From: Lachnospiraceae bacterium UBA3316
GTDB lineage: Bacteria; Bacillota; Clostridia; Lachnospirales; Lachnospiraceae
Length of the DNA stretch: 64,000 nt
NCBI GenBank assembly: GCA_002361955.1
Contig: DESK01000041.1
Span: forward strand, 32,256-96,255
Direction of reading: 5' to 3'
The notes under the pieces were generated by a model. The model was not told the DNA's origin. It did not search any database and worked only from the letters and a program-made list of their open reading frames with translations. Numbering within the stretch: the stretch's first letter is position 1; the number at the start of each line of letters is the position of its first letter. The position numbers and the translations under genes are program-made. Shown here one piece after another: positions 18,027-26,039 of the stretch.

Positions 18027-18052
18027 AGTGGTATGCTTCCGATTATACCACT
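18027..18052 (-). promoter_or_regulatory. Inverted repeat overlapping the -10 of the cytidylate-kinase-like gene
   Basis: AGTGGTAT, ten bases, ATACCACT: a perfect 8-bp dyad. The left arm on the minus strand contains part of the TATAAT box of the presumed promoter; the -35 is weak. This is the layout of a repressor operator. The bound protein is unknown. Confidence 0.5.
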
Positions 18053-18086
18053 TACTCAGAGAAAATCCTAGTAAAAAAAGAAAAAA

Positions 18087-18106
18087 CCTTTCGGAAATCC
18101 GAAAGG
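18087..18106 (-). terminator. Terminator of the DUF177-rpmF transcript
   Basis: Minus strand: CCTTTCGG, ATTT loop, CCGAAAGG and then TTTTTTC. It lies about 160 nt beyond the rpmF stop; the repeat element at 18111-18241 is between them. Confidence 0.85.
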
Positions 18107-18110
18107 CTGG

Positions 18111-18241
18111 TTACTGTTCACGCAGGTCTGTGCATTTACTGCACAGACCGTAAGAAAATGATCCAAGTGTGAGCAAATCCCATTCGCGAAGCGAATTTCA
18201 GATGGATTTGCGAATGTTACTGTGAACGAAGTGAACGGTAA
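18111..18241. repeat. 131-bp intergenic repeat with inverted ends (copy 2)
   Basis: Ends TTACTGTTCAC (18111-18121) and GTGAACGGTAA (18231-18241) are inverted repeats with one mismatch. About 45 bp at the right end match copy 1 (10484-10566) with only a few changes. The left part carries an extra module with a perfect 10-bp hairpin (GGTCTGTGCA with TGCACAGACC). Another short hairpin is ATTCGC-GAA-GCGAAT. The element would be transcribed in the rpmF 3' untranslated region. Confidence 0.8.
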
Positions 18242-18264
18242 CAAAGGTTGTAACGGCTGGTCTA

Positions 18265-18444
18265 TTAGTCAACAGTTACGATTTCTTTTTTGTTGTATGT
18301 TCCGCAGTTCTTGCAGACTCTGTGAGACATCATCAGCTCGCCGCACTTGCTGCATTTTACCAAGTTCGGAGCAGTCATTTTCCAGTTTGCTCTTCTCTTG
18401 TCTCTTCTTCCTTTGGAAGATTTATTCTTTGGACAGATTGACAT
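18265..18444 (-). CDS. rpmF: 50S ribosomal protein L32
   Basis: 59-residue ribosomal protein. The start is the ATG at 18444 (TAAGGAGGTGTAAACC before it), giving MSICPKNKSSKGRRDKRR; the stop TAA is at 18267-18265. A zinc ribbon is visible: CSKCGELMMSHRVCKNCG. It follows the DUF177 gene, the normal Firmicute order. Confidence 0.96.
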   Translation of the reverse strand: MSICPKNKSSKGRRDKRRANWKMTAPNLVKCSKCGELMMSHRVCKNCGTYNKKEIVTVD

Positions 18445-18537
18445 GGTTTACACCTCCTTAAATTTACTAAACCTCTATAGGCAATTTGCTAATTGCTATG
18501 AATGAAAACTTCCGGGTGCGTATCGCCATCCCTGAAC

Positions 18538-19080
18538 TCAGTTTTCGCTTTGCGGAAAGGGTACTGCCCTGGAAAAAATATCACGGATCCTTGCCATTCT
18601 GGGGTCTAAATCTGTACTTTCACACTCACAGGTCTGGAAGTTTAGATTTGCGCCGCAGGTATTGCACAGCCCTTTACAGTCCTCTTTGCATAAGACTTTC
18701 ACAGGCCAATTCATCAATAGCTCGCTATAGATCAGCTTATCCACGTCCAGGTTATATCCATCAATATAATTCTGCTCGTCCAACTCTTCTGCGTTTTCTG
18801 ACTGGCCAAGCTTCATATCGGCTTCTCGCTCAAAGTCCAGATGAAGCTCTGTCGCCACATACGTCAGACAGCGGCTGCAAGGAATGGTTGTCTGCAAGGA
18901 CATTTTCCCTTTAATCTGCAGCTCCTGGTTTCCCTTATTCCTGATTTGGATAGAGACGGGTGTCTTGCTCTGTATAGGAAACTCTCCTAAGCCGGAAGAA
19001 AATGTTTCCGGTTCATAGGGGACTTCTATCTGTATTATCTTTTCCTCACTGTTCGCGATTCTGGTTAAGTCAATCAGCAT
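18538..19080 (-). CDS. DUF177 (YceD-type) protein
   Basis: 180-residue protein of the YceD/DUF177 family, which is nearly always paired with rpmF; linked in the literature to 23S rRNA accumulation. Visible are CSRCL near 90 and a Cys-rich end (CKEDCKGLCNTCGANLNFQTCEC), probably a zinc site. It is first in the transcript and is preceded by a near-perfect promoter. Confidence 0.9.
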   Translation of the reverse strand: MLIDLTRIANSEEKIIQIEVPYEPETFSSGLGEFPIQSKTPVSIQIRNKGNQELQIKGKMSLQTTIPCSRCLTYVATELHLDFEREADMKLGQSENAEELDEQNYIDGYNLDVDKLIYSELLMNWPVKVLCKEDCKGLCNTCGANLNFQTCECESTDLDPRMARIRDIFSRAVPFPQSEN

Positions 19081-19108
19081 AAAGTTTTCTCCTATTCACA
19101 CCTTTGCT

Positions 19109-19137
19109 ATTATAACCACGATGCAGGGGTTTGTCAA
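19109..19137 (-). promoter_or_regulatory. Consensus sigma-A promoter of DUF177-rpmF
   Basis: Minus strand: TTGACA (19137-19132), 17-bp spacer, TATAAT (19114-19109); both boxes are perfect. Confidence 0.92.
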
Positions 19138-19159
19138 GAGAAAATTCTTGACAAGTTTA

Positions 19160-19216
19160 TGGGCCTCCAGACATAAAAATGCAGGGAAGCATATCGTTTA
19201 TGTCTGTGAGGCCCTT
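19160..19216 (-). terminator. Long hairpin after ackA
   Basis: GGGCCTCACAGACATAAA pairs with TTTATGTCTGGAGGCCC (a mismatch in the middle), with a smaller stem inside the loop (ATGC..GCAT). No T-run follows, so stopping strength is uncertain; it may protect the ackA mRNA end. Confidence 0.6.
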
Positions 19217-19225
19217 TGACTGCTA

Positions 19226-20416
19226 TTATACTAACGCTACCGTCTCACGGCAGATTGCCAGCTCTTCGTTGGTAGGAATCACGGCTACCTTTACCTTGGA
19301 ATCCGGTGTGGAGATCACCATATCTTCCCCTCTCTTGGCGTTTGCCTCTTCATCCAGGGCGATTCCGAGATATCCCAGGTACTCGCATACTTTTGTGCGG
19401 ACAAGGCCGGCGTTTTCACCGATACCGGCGGTGAACGCGATGGCGTCTACGCCGTTGAGGGCTGCCACATAGGCACCTACGTATTTTGCCACACGGTAAG
19501 CGAACACTTCGATTGCGTTTCCTGCAAACTCATTTCCCTCGTTCATAGCGCTCTCCAGGTCACGGAAGTCGCTGGACAGCTCTTTAGACAGACCGAATAC
19601 GCCGGACTTTTTGTTCAGCACGTTCATAACGCCTGCGATGTCCAGATTTTCCTTCTTGGCGATGAACTCCATGATCGCGGGGTCAATATCACCGGAACGT
19701 GTTCCCATTACAAGGCCTTCCAGGGGGGTAAGTCCCATGGAGGTATCTACACATTTGCCGTCCTTGACTGCGCTGATGGAAGCGCCGTTGCCCAGATGGC
19801 ATACGATAATCTTGGAGTTGTTGATATCCATGCCCAGGAACTCAGCCGTGTGCTTGGATACGAAGCTGTGGGAGGTTCCGTGGAAGCCATATCTTCTTAC
19901 CTTGTATTTTTCATAATACTCGTAGGGAAGACCGTACAGGTATGCCTTTGCGGGCATGGTCTGATGGAAAGCAGTGTCAAATACGGCTACCATGGGCACG
20001 TTGGGCATCAGATCCTTGCAGGCATTGATACCGATCAGGTTTGCCGGGTTATGGAGCGGAGCCAGGTCGTTGCACTCTGCCACTGCTGCCAGCATCTCGT
20101 CTGTGATCACTGCGGAAGATGCGAACTTCTCGCCGCCATGGACGATGCGGTGTCCTACGGCATTTACCTCTGCCAGGCTTGCGATCGCGCCTGTCTTTTC
20201 GTTTACGAGGGCATCCAGAACCATCTGGATCGCCTCTTTATGTGTGGGCATGGGAGCCTCTGTGATCTCCTTGTCACAGCCGGCCTTCTGGTATACGAGC
20301 CTTCCGTCGATACCGATTCTTTCACACAGGCCCTTTGCCAATACTTCCTCTGAATCAGAGTTGATGAGCTGATATTTCAGGGAAGAGCTTCCGCAGTTGA
20401 TAACTAATACGTTCAT
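19226..20416 (-). CDS. ackA: Acetate kinase
   Basis: Makes ATP and acetate from acetyl phosphate. 396 residues with the N-terminal VINCGSSSLKYQL, HRIVHGGEKF and the nucleotide site TAGIGENAGLVR. Full normal length. It follows pta by 31 nt, forming the acetate-forming pair of fermentative metabolism. TmcAL, which consumes acetate, is encoded just beyond pta. Confidence 0.98.
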   Translation of the reverse strand: MNVLVINCGSSSLKYQLINSDSEEVLAKGLCERIGIDGRLVYQKAGCDKEITEAPMPTHKEAIQMVLDALVNEKTGAIASLAEVNAVGHRIVHGGEKFASSAVITDEMLAAVAECNDLAPLHNPANLIGINACKDLMPNVPMVAVFDTAFHQTMPAKAYLYGLPYEYYEKYKVRRYGFHGTSHSFVSKHTAEFLGMDINNSKIIVCHLGNGASISAVKDGKCVDTSMGLTPLEGLVMGTRSGDIDPAIMEFIAKKENLDIAGVMNVLNKKSGVFGLSKELSSDFRDLESAMNEGNEFAGNAIEVFAYRVAKYVGAYVAALNGVDAIAFTAGIGENAGLVRTKVCEYLGYLGIALDEEANAKRGEDMVISTPDSKVKVAVIPTNEELAICRETVALV

Positions 20417-20447
20417 TGTATTTTCCTCCTAAATTTAAGTACTCCGA

Positions 20448-21443
20448 TTATTCTGCCTGGCACTGTACGGATGTGATCGCTACAACGCCTACGATATCCT
20501 CTGCGGAGCATCCGCGGGACAGGTCGTTGACAGGCTTTGCGATACCCTGGGTAATAGGACCGTAAGCTTCTGCCTTTGCAAGTCTCTGTACCAGCTTATA
20601 ACCGATATTTCCGGCGTCAAGATCCGGGAACATCAGAACGTTGGCTTTTCCTGCTACCGGGCTGCCCGGTGCCTTGGATGCGCCTACGCTGGGAACGATG
20701 GCTGCGTCTAACTGGAATTCGCCGTCCAGCTTCAGCTCCGGATACTCTTCTTTCGCGATTCTGGTAGCCTCTACAACCTTATCCACGTCGGCATGCTTTG
20801 CGCTTCCCTTTGTGGAGTGGGACAGCATAGCCACTACAGGCTCCTTCTCAACTAAGAGCTGGAAGGAATCCGCGGAGGATTTTGCGATGGCAGCCAGCTC
20901 TTCTGATGTGGGGTTCTGGTTCAGTCCGGAATCCGCGAAGATGAAGGTACCGTCTGCGCCGTATTCGCAGTTGGGAACTACCATCAGGAAGAAAGCGGAT
21001 ACAAGCTTTGTGCCCGGTTTTGTCTTTAAGATCTGAAGGCAGGGTCTTAAGGTATCTGCTGTAGAGTGGCAGGCACCGGATACCATACCGTCTGCGTCGC
21101 CCATCTTTACCATCATAACGCCATAGTACAGATACTGGTTCAGGAGAATTTCCTTTGCTTTCTCCGGGGTCATGCCCTTTTTCTGTCTCAGCTCTACTAA
21201 TTTATCAATATAAGCTGCCGTCTTCTCGCTGGTAGCCGGATCTATGATCGTCGCGCCTGAGATGTCCAGTCCTTCGCTGCCTTTTTTGATGTCTTTTTCG
21301 CTTCCTACCAGAATGATATCTGCGATACCTTCCTTAAGGATCTGTGCGGTAGCTTCATATGTTCTGCGGTCTTCTGTCTCCGGCAGTACGATAGTCTTCT
21401 TATTTGCTTTTGCTCTTGCTTTGATTACGTCAATAAATCCCAT
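20448..21443 (-). CDS. pta: Phosphate acetyltransferase
   Basis: Converts acetyl-CoA and phosphate to acetyl phosphate. 331 residues, the short single-domain type (PTA_PTB fold) without an N-terminal DRTGG part. Motifs: LPETEDRRTYEAT at the start and GPITQGIAKPVNDLSRGCS near the end. First gene of the pta-ackA transcript. Confidence 0.98.
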   Translation of the reverse strand: MGFIDVIKARAKANKKTIVLPETEDRRTYEATAQILKEGIADIILVGSEKDIKKGSEGLDISGATIIDPATSEKTAAYIDKLVELRQKKGMTPEKAKEILLNQYLYYGVMMVKMGDADGMVSGACHSTADTLRPCLQILKTKPGTKLVSAFFLMVVPNCEYGADGTFIFADSGLNQNPTSEELAAIAKSSADSFQLLVEKEPVVAMLSHSTKGSAKHADVDKVVEATRIAKEEYPELKLDGEFQLDAAIVPSVGASKAPGSPVAGKANVLMFPDLDAGNIGYKLVQRLAKAEAYGPITQGIAKPVNDLSRGCSAEDIVGVVAITSVQCQAE

Positions 21444-21479
21444 GATTTCTGACTCCTTTCGTAAATTTAAGATATAGTT

Positions 21480-21508
21480 ATTATATCGCTCAGCGGATGG
21501 AAATTCAA
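21480..21508 (-). promoter_or_regulatory. Sigma-A promoter of pta-ackA
   Basis: Minus strand: -35 TTGAAT (21508-21503), 17-bp spacer, -10 TATAAT (21485-21480). The leader is about 30 nt with GAAAGGAG before the ATG. Confidence 0.85.
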
Positions 21509-21670
21509 CTGCTTAATATGTATATTTTGCCATACAAACGGCAATCAAAGGGAAGGGAAAGGTACTGTGCACTACGTTTACGGCAGCATACGGGAATAAG
21601 ATTTTTATGGAAAAGCCCTGTGTTCCATGTTACAATTCCCGTAGAAATTGTATTCCGGAAAGGAGCTCTC

Positions 21671-22978
21671 ATGAAAACAGTCGGATTGATTACAGAATAT
21701 AATCCTTTTCATAATGGCCATGCCTGGCACATCCGGGAAGCCAAACGGCTTTCCGGGGCTGATTTCTGCGTGGTGGTGATGAGCGGAAATTTTGTTCAGC
21801 GCGGCGCGCCGGCGATTCTGGATAAGTATGCCAGGACGCAGATGGCTCTTGCCTGCGGCGCGGACCTGGTGCTGGAGCTGCCGGTGGCCTATGCGCTGGG
21901 CAGCGCGGAGTATTTTGCATCTGGGGCCGTCTCTCTGCTGGATGGGCTGGGGGTGGTAGACGCCCTGTGCTTTGGAAGTGAATGTGGAGAGCTTTTCCCC
22001 TTATCTCTTGCCGCTGCGGTCTTAGGGGAGGAACCGGAGGAGTATGTGCAGATTTTGAGACAAAAGCTGAAAAGCGGGAAAAGCTTCCCGCTGGCCCGGG
22101 CGGAAGCCTTTGGGGAATATGTGGAGGGTTCGGATGAAAAGGGATTGGCGGCACACCGGATAGAGACCGGAGAAGGATTCCTTTCGGAAAGTGCCGGCCT
22201 TCTGGAACAGCCCAACAATATTTTAGGCATCGAATATCTGAAGGCTTTAAACAGGCTCGGCAGCGCCATGCTCCCCCTCACGATCCCCAGGGCCGGCGCA
22301 GCCTATCATTCGGAGGGGATGGAGGGCCCGTTATGTTCCGCCACGGCTCTGCGGAGGCTTCTGTGCCAAGGGGCAAATGGGGAGGCTGCTCTTGGCAGTG
22401 TAAAGTCCGGCGTTCCCGCTGAGGCCTGGAAGCTTTTGGAAGCAGCCTTTGGCCGTTCCTGTCCCATGGAGTCCCGGGATTTTTCAAACCTTTTGCATTT
22501 TCGGCTGTTATCGGTAAGCTCCCCGGAGGAGCTTGCCTGTTTTCAGGATATTTCCGGTGACCTTTCCGACAGAATCTTCGGCCTTGTCCCGGAATACCGG
22601 GGGATTGATGAGTTTGTGGGGCTGGTGAAGACCAGGCAGTTTACGGAAAGCCGTATCAGGCGCTGCCTGCTGCATATTCTGCTGGATATTAAAAAGGAGG
22701 ACGTGGCGAAACAGAAGGCCCTGGGATGGAACGGATACGCCCGGGTTTTAGGCTTTCGCAAAAAGAGCTCCTCTCTTTTACATGCTGTCAAAGAGAAGAG
22801 CTGTCTGCCGCTGATCACAAAGCTCTCTGCCGCCGGAAATCTGCTTCCGACGGACCAGATGGAATTTTTAAAGAAAGATATCTATGCTTCCCAGGTCTAC
22901 CAGAGCGCCGTTCTTGCGAAGTTTGGCGGGGAAGCCTACAGCGAATACCGGTGTTCCCCGGTGATTTTCAGTTCTTAA
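21671..22978 (+). CDS. tmcAL: tRNA(Met) cytidine acetate ligase TmcAL
   Basis: Uses acetate and ATP to acetylate the wobble cytidine of elongator tRNA-Met (family function established for the Bacillus YlbM protein). 435 residues from the ATG at 21671 (GGAAAGGAGCTCTC before it). The nucleotidyltransferase signature ITEYNPFHNGH holds the HxxH at about 14-17; VMSGNFVQRG and LELPVAYALGSAEYFASG follow. Divergent from pta; its end overlaps the convergent UPF0210 gene by 11 bp. Confidence 0.93.
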   Translation: MKTVGLITEYNPFHNGHAWHIREAKRLSGADFCVVVMSGNFVQRGAPAILDKYARTQMALACGADLVLELPVAYALGSAEYFASGAVSLLDGLGVVDALCFGSECGELFPLSLAAAVLGEEPEEYVQILRQKLKSGKSFPLARAEAFGEYVEGSDEKGLAAHRIETGEGFLSESAGLLEQPNNILGIEYLKALNRLGSAMLPLTIPRAGAAYHSEGMEGPLCSATALRRLLCQGANGEAALGSVKSGVPAEAWKLLEAAFGRSCPMESRDFSNLLHFRLLSVSSPEELACFQDISGDLSDRIFGLVPEYRGIDEFVGLVKTRQFTESRIRRCLLHILLDIKKEDVAKQKALGWNGYARVLGFRKKSSSLLHAVKEKSCLPLITKLSAAGNLLPTDQMEFLKKDIYASQVYQSAVLAKFGGEAYSEYRCSPVIFSS

Positions 22979-24332
22979 AGCTGTGGATCGGAGCAGGAAT
23001 CCGTCCCACCCGGTTCACAAAGGCGTCGCAGGCAAAGGAATTGACAGGCATAATGGGCGCATATCCCAGAAGGCCGCCGAATTGAACGATCTCCCCGACG
23101 CCCTTGCCGATCACCGGAATCAGACGAACCGCGGTGGTCTTCTGGTTTACCATGCCGATGGCCATCTCATCCGCAATGATGCCGGATATGGTTGTATCCG
23201 GCGTATCTCCGGGGATGGCGATCATATCAAGTCCTACGGAGCATACACAGGTCATGGCTTCCAGCTTTTCCAGAGTCAGGGCTCCCGCCTGCACCGCGTC
23301 GATCATACCCTGATCCTCGCTGACCGGGATAAATGCGCCGCTCAATCCGCCCACATAGGAGGAAGCCATAACGCCGCCCTTCTTTACCTGATCATTTAAA
23401 AGAGCCAGGGCCGCCGTTGTCCCGGGAGCTCCCGCGTGCTCCAGGCCGATCTCACATAAGATATCAGCCACGCTGTCTCCGATGGCCGGCGTGGGCGCCA
23501 GGGACAGGTCGATGATGCCGAAGGGAATATTCAGCATCTTGGACGCTTCCTGGGCCACAAGCTGTCCCACACGCGTCACCTTAAAGGCTGTTTTCTTGAT
23601 CGTTTCGCACAGCACTTCAAAGCTTTCACCGCGCACATGTTCCAGGGCGGTTTTTACTACGCCTGGGCCGCTGACGCCCACGTTGATGACTGCGTCTGCT
23701 TCGGTGACGCCGTGGAAGGCGCCGGCCATAAAGGGATTGTCATCCGGCGCGTTGCAGAATACAACCAGCTTGGCGCAGCCCAGGGAGTCATCCTCCTTCG
23801 TCAGTTCTGCCGTTTCCTTGATGATCTGCCCCATCAGACGCACGGCATCCATATTGATACCGCATTTCGTGGAACCTACATTGACGGAGCTGCATACCCG
23901 CTCGGTGGAGGCCAGGGCCTGGGGAATGGAGCGAATCAAAAACTCATCGCCCTTTGTCATGCCCTTAGATACGAGGGCGGAGTATCCGCCTATAAAGTTT
24001 ACGCCTACCTCATGGGCGGCCCGGTCCAGCGTCTGCGCGATGGTTACAAAGTCCTCCGGACATTTGCAGGCGTTTCCGCCTACTAGGGCGATCGGTGTGA
24101 CAGAGATCCTCTTATTTACAATGGGAATGCCATATTCCTGCTCAATCGCCTGGCCGGTAGTTACCAGATCCTTTGCTACCCGGGTGATCTTCCGGTAGAT
24201 ATTTTCGTTTACCTTCTTCAGATCCGCATCCACACAGTCCAACAGACTGATTCCCAGGGTGATCGTGCGCACATCCAGATTCTCCTGGGTAATCATTTTA
24301 TTCGTCTCGATGACTTCAAACATATTTATCAT
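22968..24332 (-). CDS. UPF0210/DUF711 family protein
   Basis: 454-residue soluble protein of the UPF0210 (PFL-like, DUF711) family, which has solved structures but no established function. It starts MINMFEVIETNKMITQENLDVRTITLGISL, with GGAGG 9 nt before the ATG; glycine-rich loops such as GVSGPGVVKTAL and SSYVGGLSGAF are seen. It lies 21 nt after a small ACT-domain gene, its constant partner across Firmicutes. Confidence 0.9.
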   Translation of the reverse strand: MINMFEVIETNKMITQENLDVRTITLGISLLDCVDADLKKVNENIYRKITRVAKDLVTTGQAIEQEYGIPIVNKRISVTPIALVGGNACKCPEDFVTIAQTLDRAAHEVGVNFIGGYSALVSKGMTKGDEFLIRSIPQALASTERVCSSVNVGSTKCGINMDAVRLMGQIIKETAELTKEDDSLGCAKLVVFCNAPDDNPFMAGAFHGVTEADAVINVGVSGPGVVKTALEHVRGESFEVLCETIKKTAFKVTRVGQLVAQEASKMLNIPFGIIDLSLAPTPAIGDSVADILCEIGLEHAGAPGTTAALALLNDQVKKGGVMASSYVGGLSGAFIPVSEDQGMIDAVQAGALTLEKLEAMTCVCSVGLDMIAIPGDTPDTTISGIIADEMAIGMVNQKTTAVRLIPVIGKGVGEIVQFGGLLGYAPIMPVNSFACDAFVNRVGRIPAPIHSFKN

Positions 24333-24353
24333 GCTGCATATCCTCCCGTCTGC

Positions 24354-24626
24354 TTAGATGCGGTGCATCTTATTGAAAATATCCTCATGCTGGCAGCGGA
24401 TCGTTACACCGATCTCCTCCCCCAGTTTTGCCAGTTCGTTGGCCAGCACCCCAAAATCCTTTGCGGCTGCATTGGCGTCAGTGATCATCATCATGTTGAA
24501 AAATCCCTGTACAATCGTCTGGGAGATATCCAGAATGTTTACATTGTTTGCCGCCAGGTAGGTGCAGACTTTTGCAATGATTCCCACCGTATCTTTTCCT
24601 ACTACTGTAATAATCGTTCTTTTCAT
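24354..24626 (-). CDS. UPF0237 ACT-domain protein
   Basis: 90-residue protein consisting of an ACT domain (VVGKDTVGIIAKVCTYLAANNVNILDISQ), likely binding a small ligand such as an amino acid. It is the regular partner of UPF0210, which suggests a common function. Ligand not identifiable from sequence. Its start is 15 nt after the MBL-fold gene. Confidence 0.92.
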   Translation of the reverse strand: MKRTIITVVGKDTVGIIAKVCTYLAANNVNILDISQTIVQGFFNMMMITDANAAAKDFGVLANELAKLGEEIGVTIRCQHEDIFNKMHRI

Positions 24627-24641
24627 CGCTCTGTTTCCTTT

Positions 24642-25442
24642 CTATGTGAGTTTTACCAATGACGATACCTGATCCCTTTTTGCTACGCTGATGAAGAAAT
24701 CCTTTGCCCGGTAGGGATTGTCTCCCATCGTTACCTCCTGGCATACGGTCTCAAAAGCCAGCTCTTCATAGTTGTTTTCCTTGCTCAGATGGCCTAAAAG
24801 TACAGCCTTCATTTTATCGTGAAGAATTTCACACAGCAAATGGCCTGCGTTTTCGTTGGAGAGGTGTCCGCGTCTTCCCAAAATTCTCTGCTTCAGGTAA
24901 TAGGGATAATGGCCTACCTGGAGCATGTTGATGTCATGATTGGCCTCCATGAGCACGGCGTCCAATCCCTGCAGATGGTTCACCGTATAGGAAGAATACT
25001 CGCCAAGGTCTGTGACGACCCCCACGGATTGGCCATTATGGGACATCCGGTAGGCTACCGGGTCTGCCGCGTCGTGGGAAATAGAAAAGGGAAGAATCTC
25101 CAGATCCTTGATCAGGAAGGGTTCATCCGGCGCGATCTCATGAAAGAGATCCTCATCTATTTTTCCCAGGTGCCCCTTCTCTTTGATGGCGGCGATCGTT
25201 CCTCCAGTGGCATAGATGGGAATATGGTGTTTTCTGGTCACCACACCCAGTCCCTGGATATGGTCTGCGTGTTCATGGGTAATCAAAATCCCGTCTACCT
25301 CCGCCGTCTTCCTGTCGATGGAATTTAAGCCCGTCTCAATTCTTTTTCCGCTGATGCCCACATCCACCAGTACGGATGTGTTGTCAGATCCCACATAAAT
25401 ACAATTTCCGCTGCTTCCGCTCGCAATACTACAAAAATCCAT
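24642..25442 (-). CDS. MBL-fold metallohydrolase (YycJ/WalJ-like)
   Basis: 266-residue cytoplasmic protein with the metallo-beta-lactamase metal motif ILITHEHADHIQGLG (HxHxDH) and SISHDAADPVAYR, NHDINML, LGHLSKEN further on. Close to YycJ-type proteins, which are nuclease-like; substrate unproven. Its start overlaps the coaE end by 14 bp. Confidence 0.85.
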   Translation of the reverse strand: MDFCSIASGSSGNCIYVGSDNTSVLVDVGISGKRIETGLNSIDRKTAEVDGILITHEHADHIQGLGVVTRKHHIPIYATGGTIAAIKEKGHLGKIDEDLFHEIAPDEPFLIKDLEILPFSISHDAADPVAYRMSHNGQSVGVVTDLGEYSSYTVNHLQGLDAVLMEANHDINMLQVGHYPYYLKQRILGRRGHLSNENAGHLLCEILHDKMKAVLLGHLSKENNYEELAFETVCQEVTMGDNPYRAKDFFISVAKRDQVSSLVKLT

Positions 25443-26034
25443 GCTCTATCAATCCCCTGTCGATTTGCTCATATGTATTTTCTATAAAATCACTACTGTT
25501 GTCAACCAAAAAATGACATTGTTCGCAAAACAGTGCATCAGATAGCTGAGTTTTCATGATTGCCTCAGAGCGCTCCATACTGTAGCCCCTGGTTTCCATC
25601 AGCCGTCGTTTCCGTACAGAAGGATCCGTACGGATATACCAGATCTCGTCGCAGATTTCCTCGTAATGGTCTTCTAACAGCAATGCCGCTTCTATCACCA
25701 CAAAGGGAACCTGGCCTGCGGTCCGTTCTTTTTTGATTTCTTCTATTATATATGCTTTTACTGCCGGGTGTACCACGCGATTTAACTGCTCTAAGCGCTC
25801 TGGATTTCCGAAGACGATATCCCCAAGCCTTTTTCTGTCGATGGCGCCCCCTTCGTCCAGAATCCCGCTGCCGAAAAGCTTCCGGATTTCCTCGTAGCAG
25901 GCCTGCCCGGGCTCCTGAAGCATGTGGGCTGCCTGGTCTGCCTGAATGACCCGCGCGTGATATTTTTCAAAAAGATATGTGAGAACCGTGCTTTTGCCGG
26001 CTCCCACACCTCCTGTAATTCCTAATACTTTCAT
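25429..26034 (-). CDS. coaE: Dephospho-CoA kinase
   Basis: Last step of coenzyme A synthesis. 201 residues; P-loop GITGGVGAGKST at 4-15 and the DQAAH and VVIEAALLLE stretches. The ATG at 26034 (MKVLGITGG) lies just past the polA stop at 26040; the ribosome site is weak (GAGG about 14 nt away), so translation is probably coupled to polA. Confidence 0.95.
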   Translation of the reverse strand: MKVLGITGGVGAGKSTVLTYLFEKYHARVIQADQAAHMLQEPGQACYEEIRKLFGSGILDEGGAIDRKRLGDIVFGNPERLEQLNRVVHPAVKAYIIEEIKKERTAGQVPFVVIEAALLLEDHYEEICDEIWYIRTDPSVRKRRLMETRGYSMERSEAIMKTQLSDALFCEQCHFLVDNSSDFIENTYEQIDRGLIEHGFL

Positions 26035-26039
26035 GATTT

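Noticed and set aside
17933..18172. Cys-containing plus-strand frame of 79 residues
   Set aside because: It crosses a terminator and part of the repeat element and shows no family pattern.
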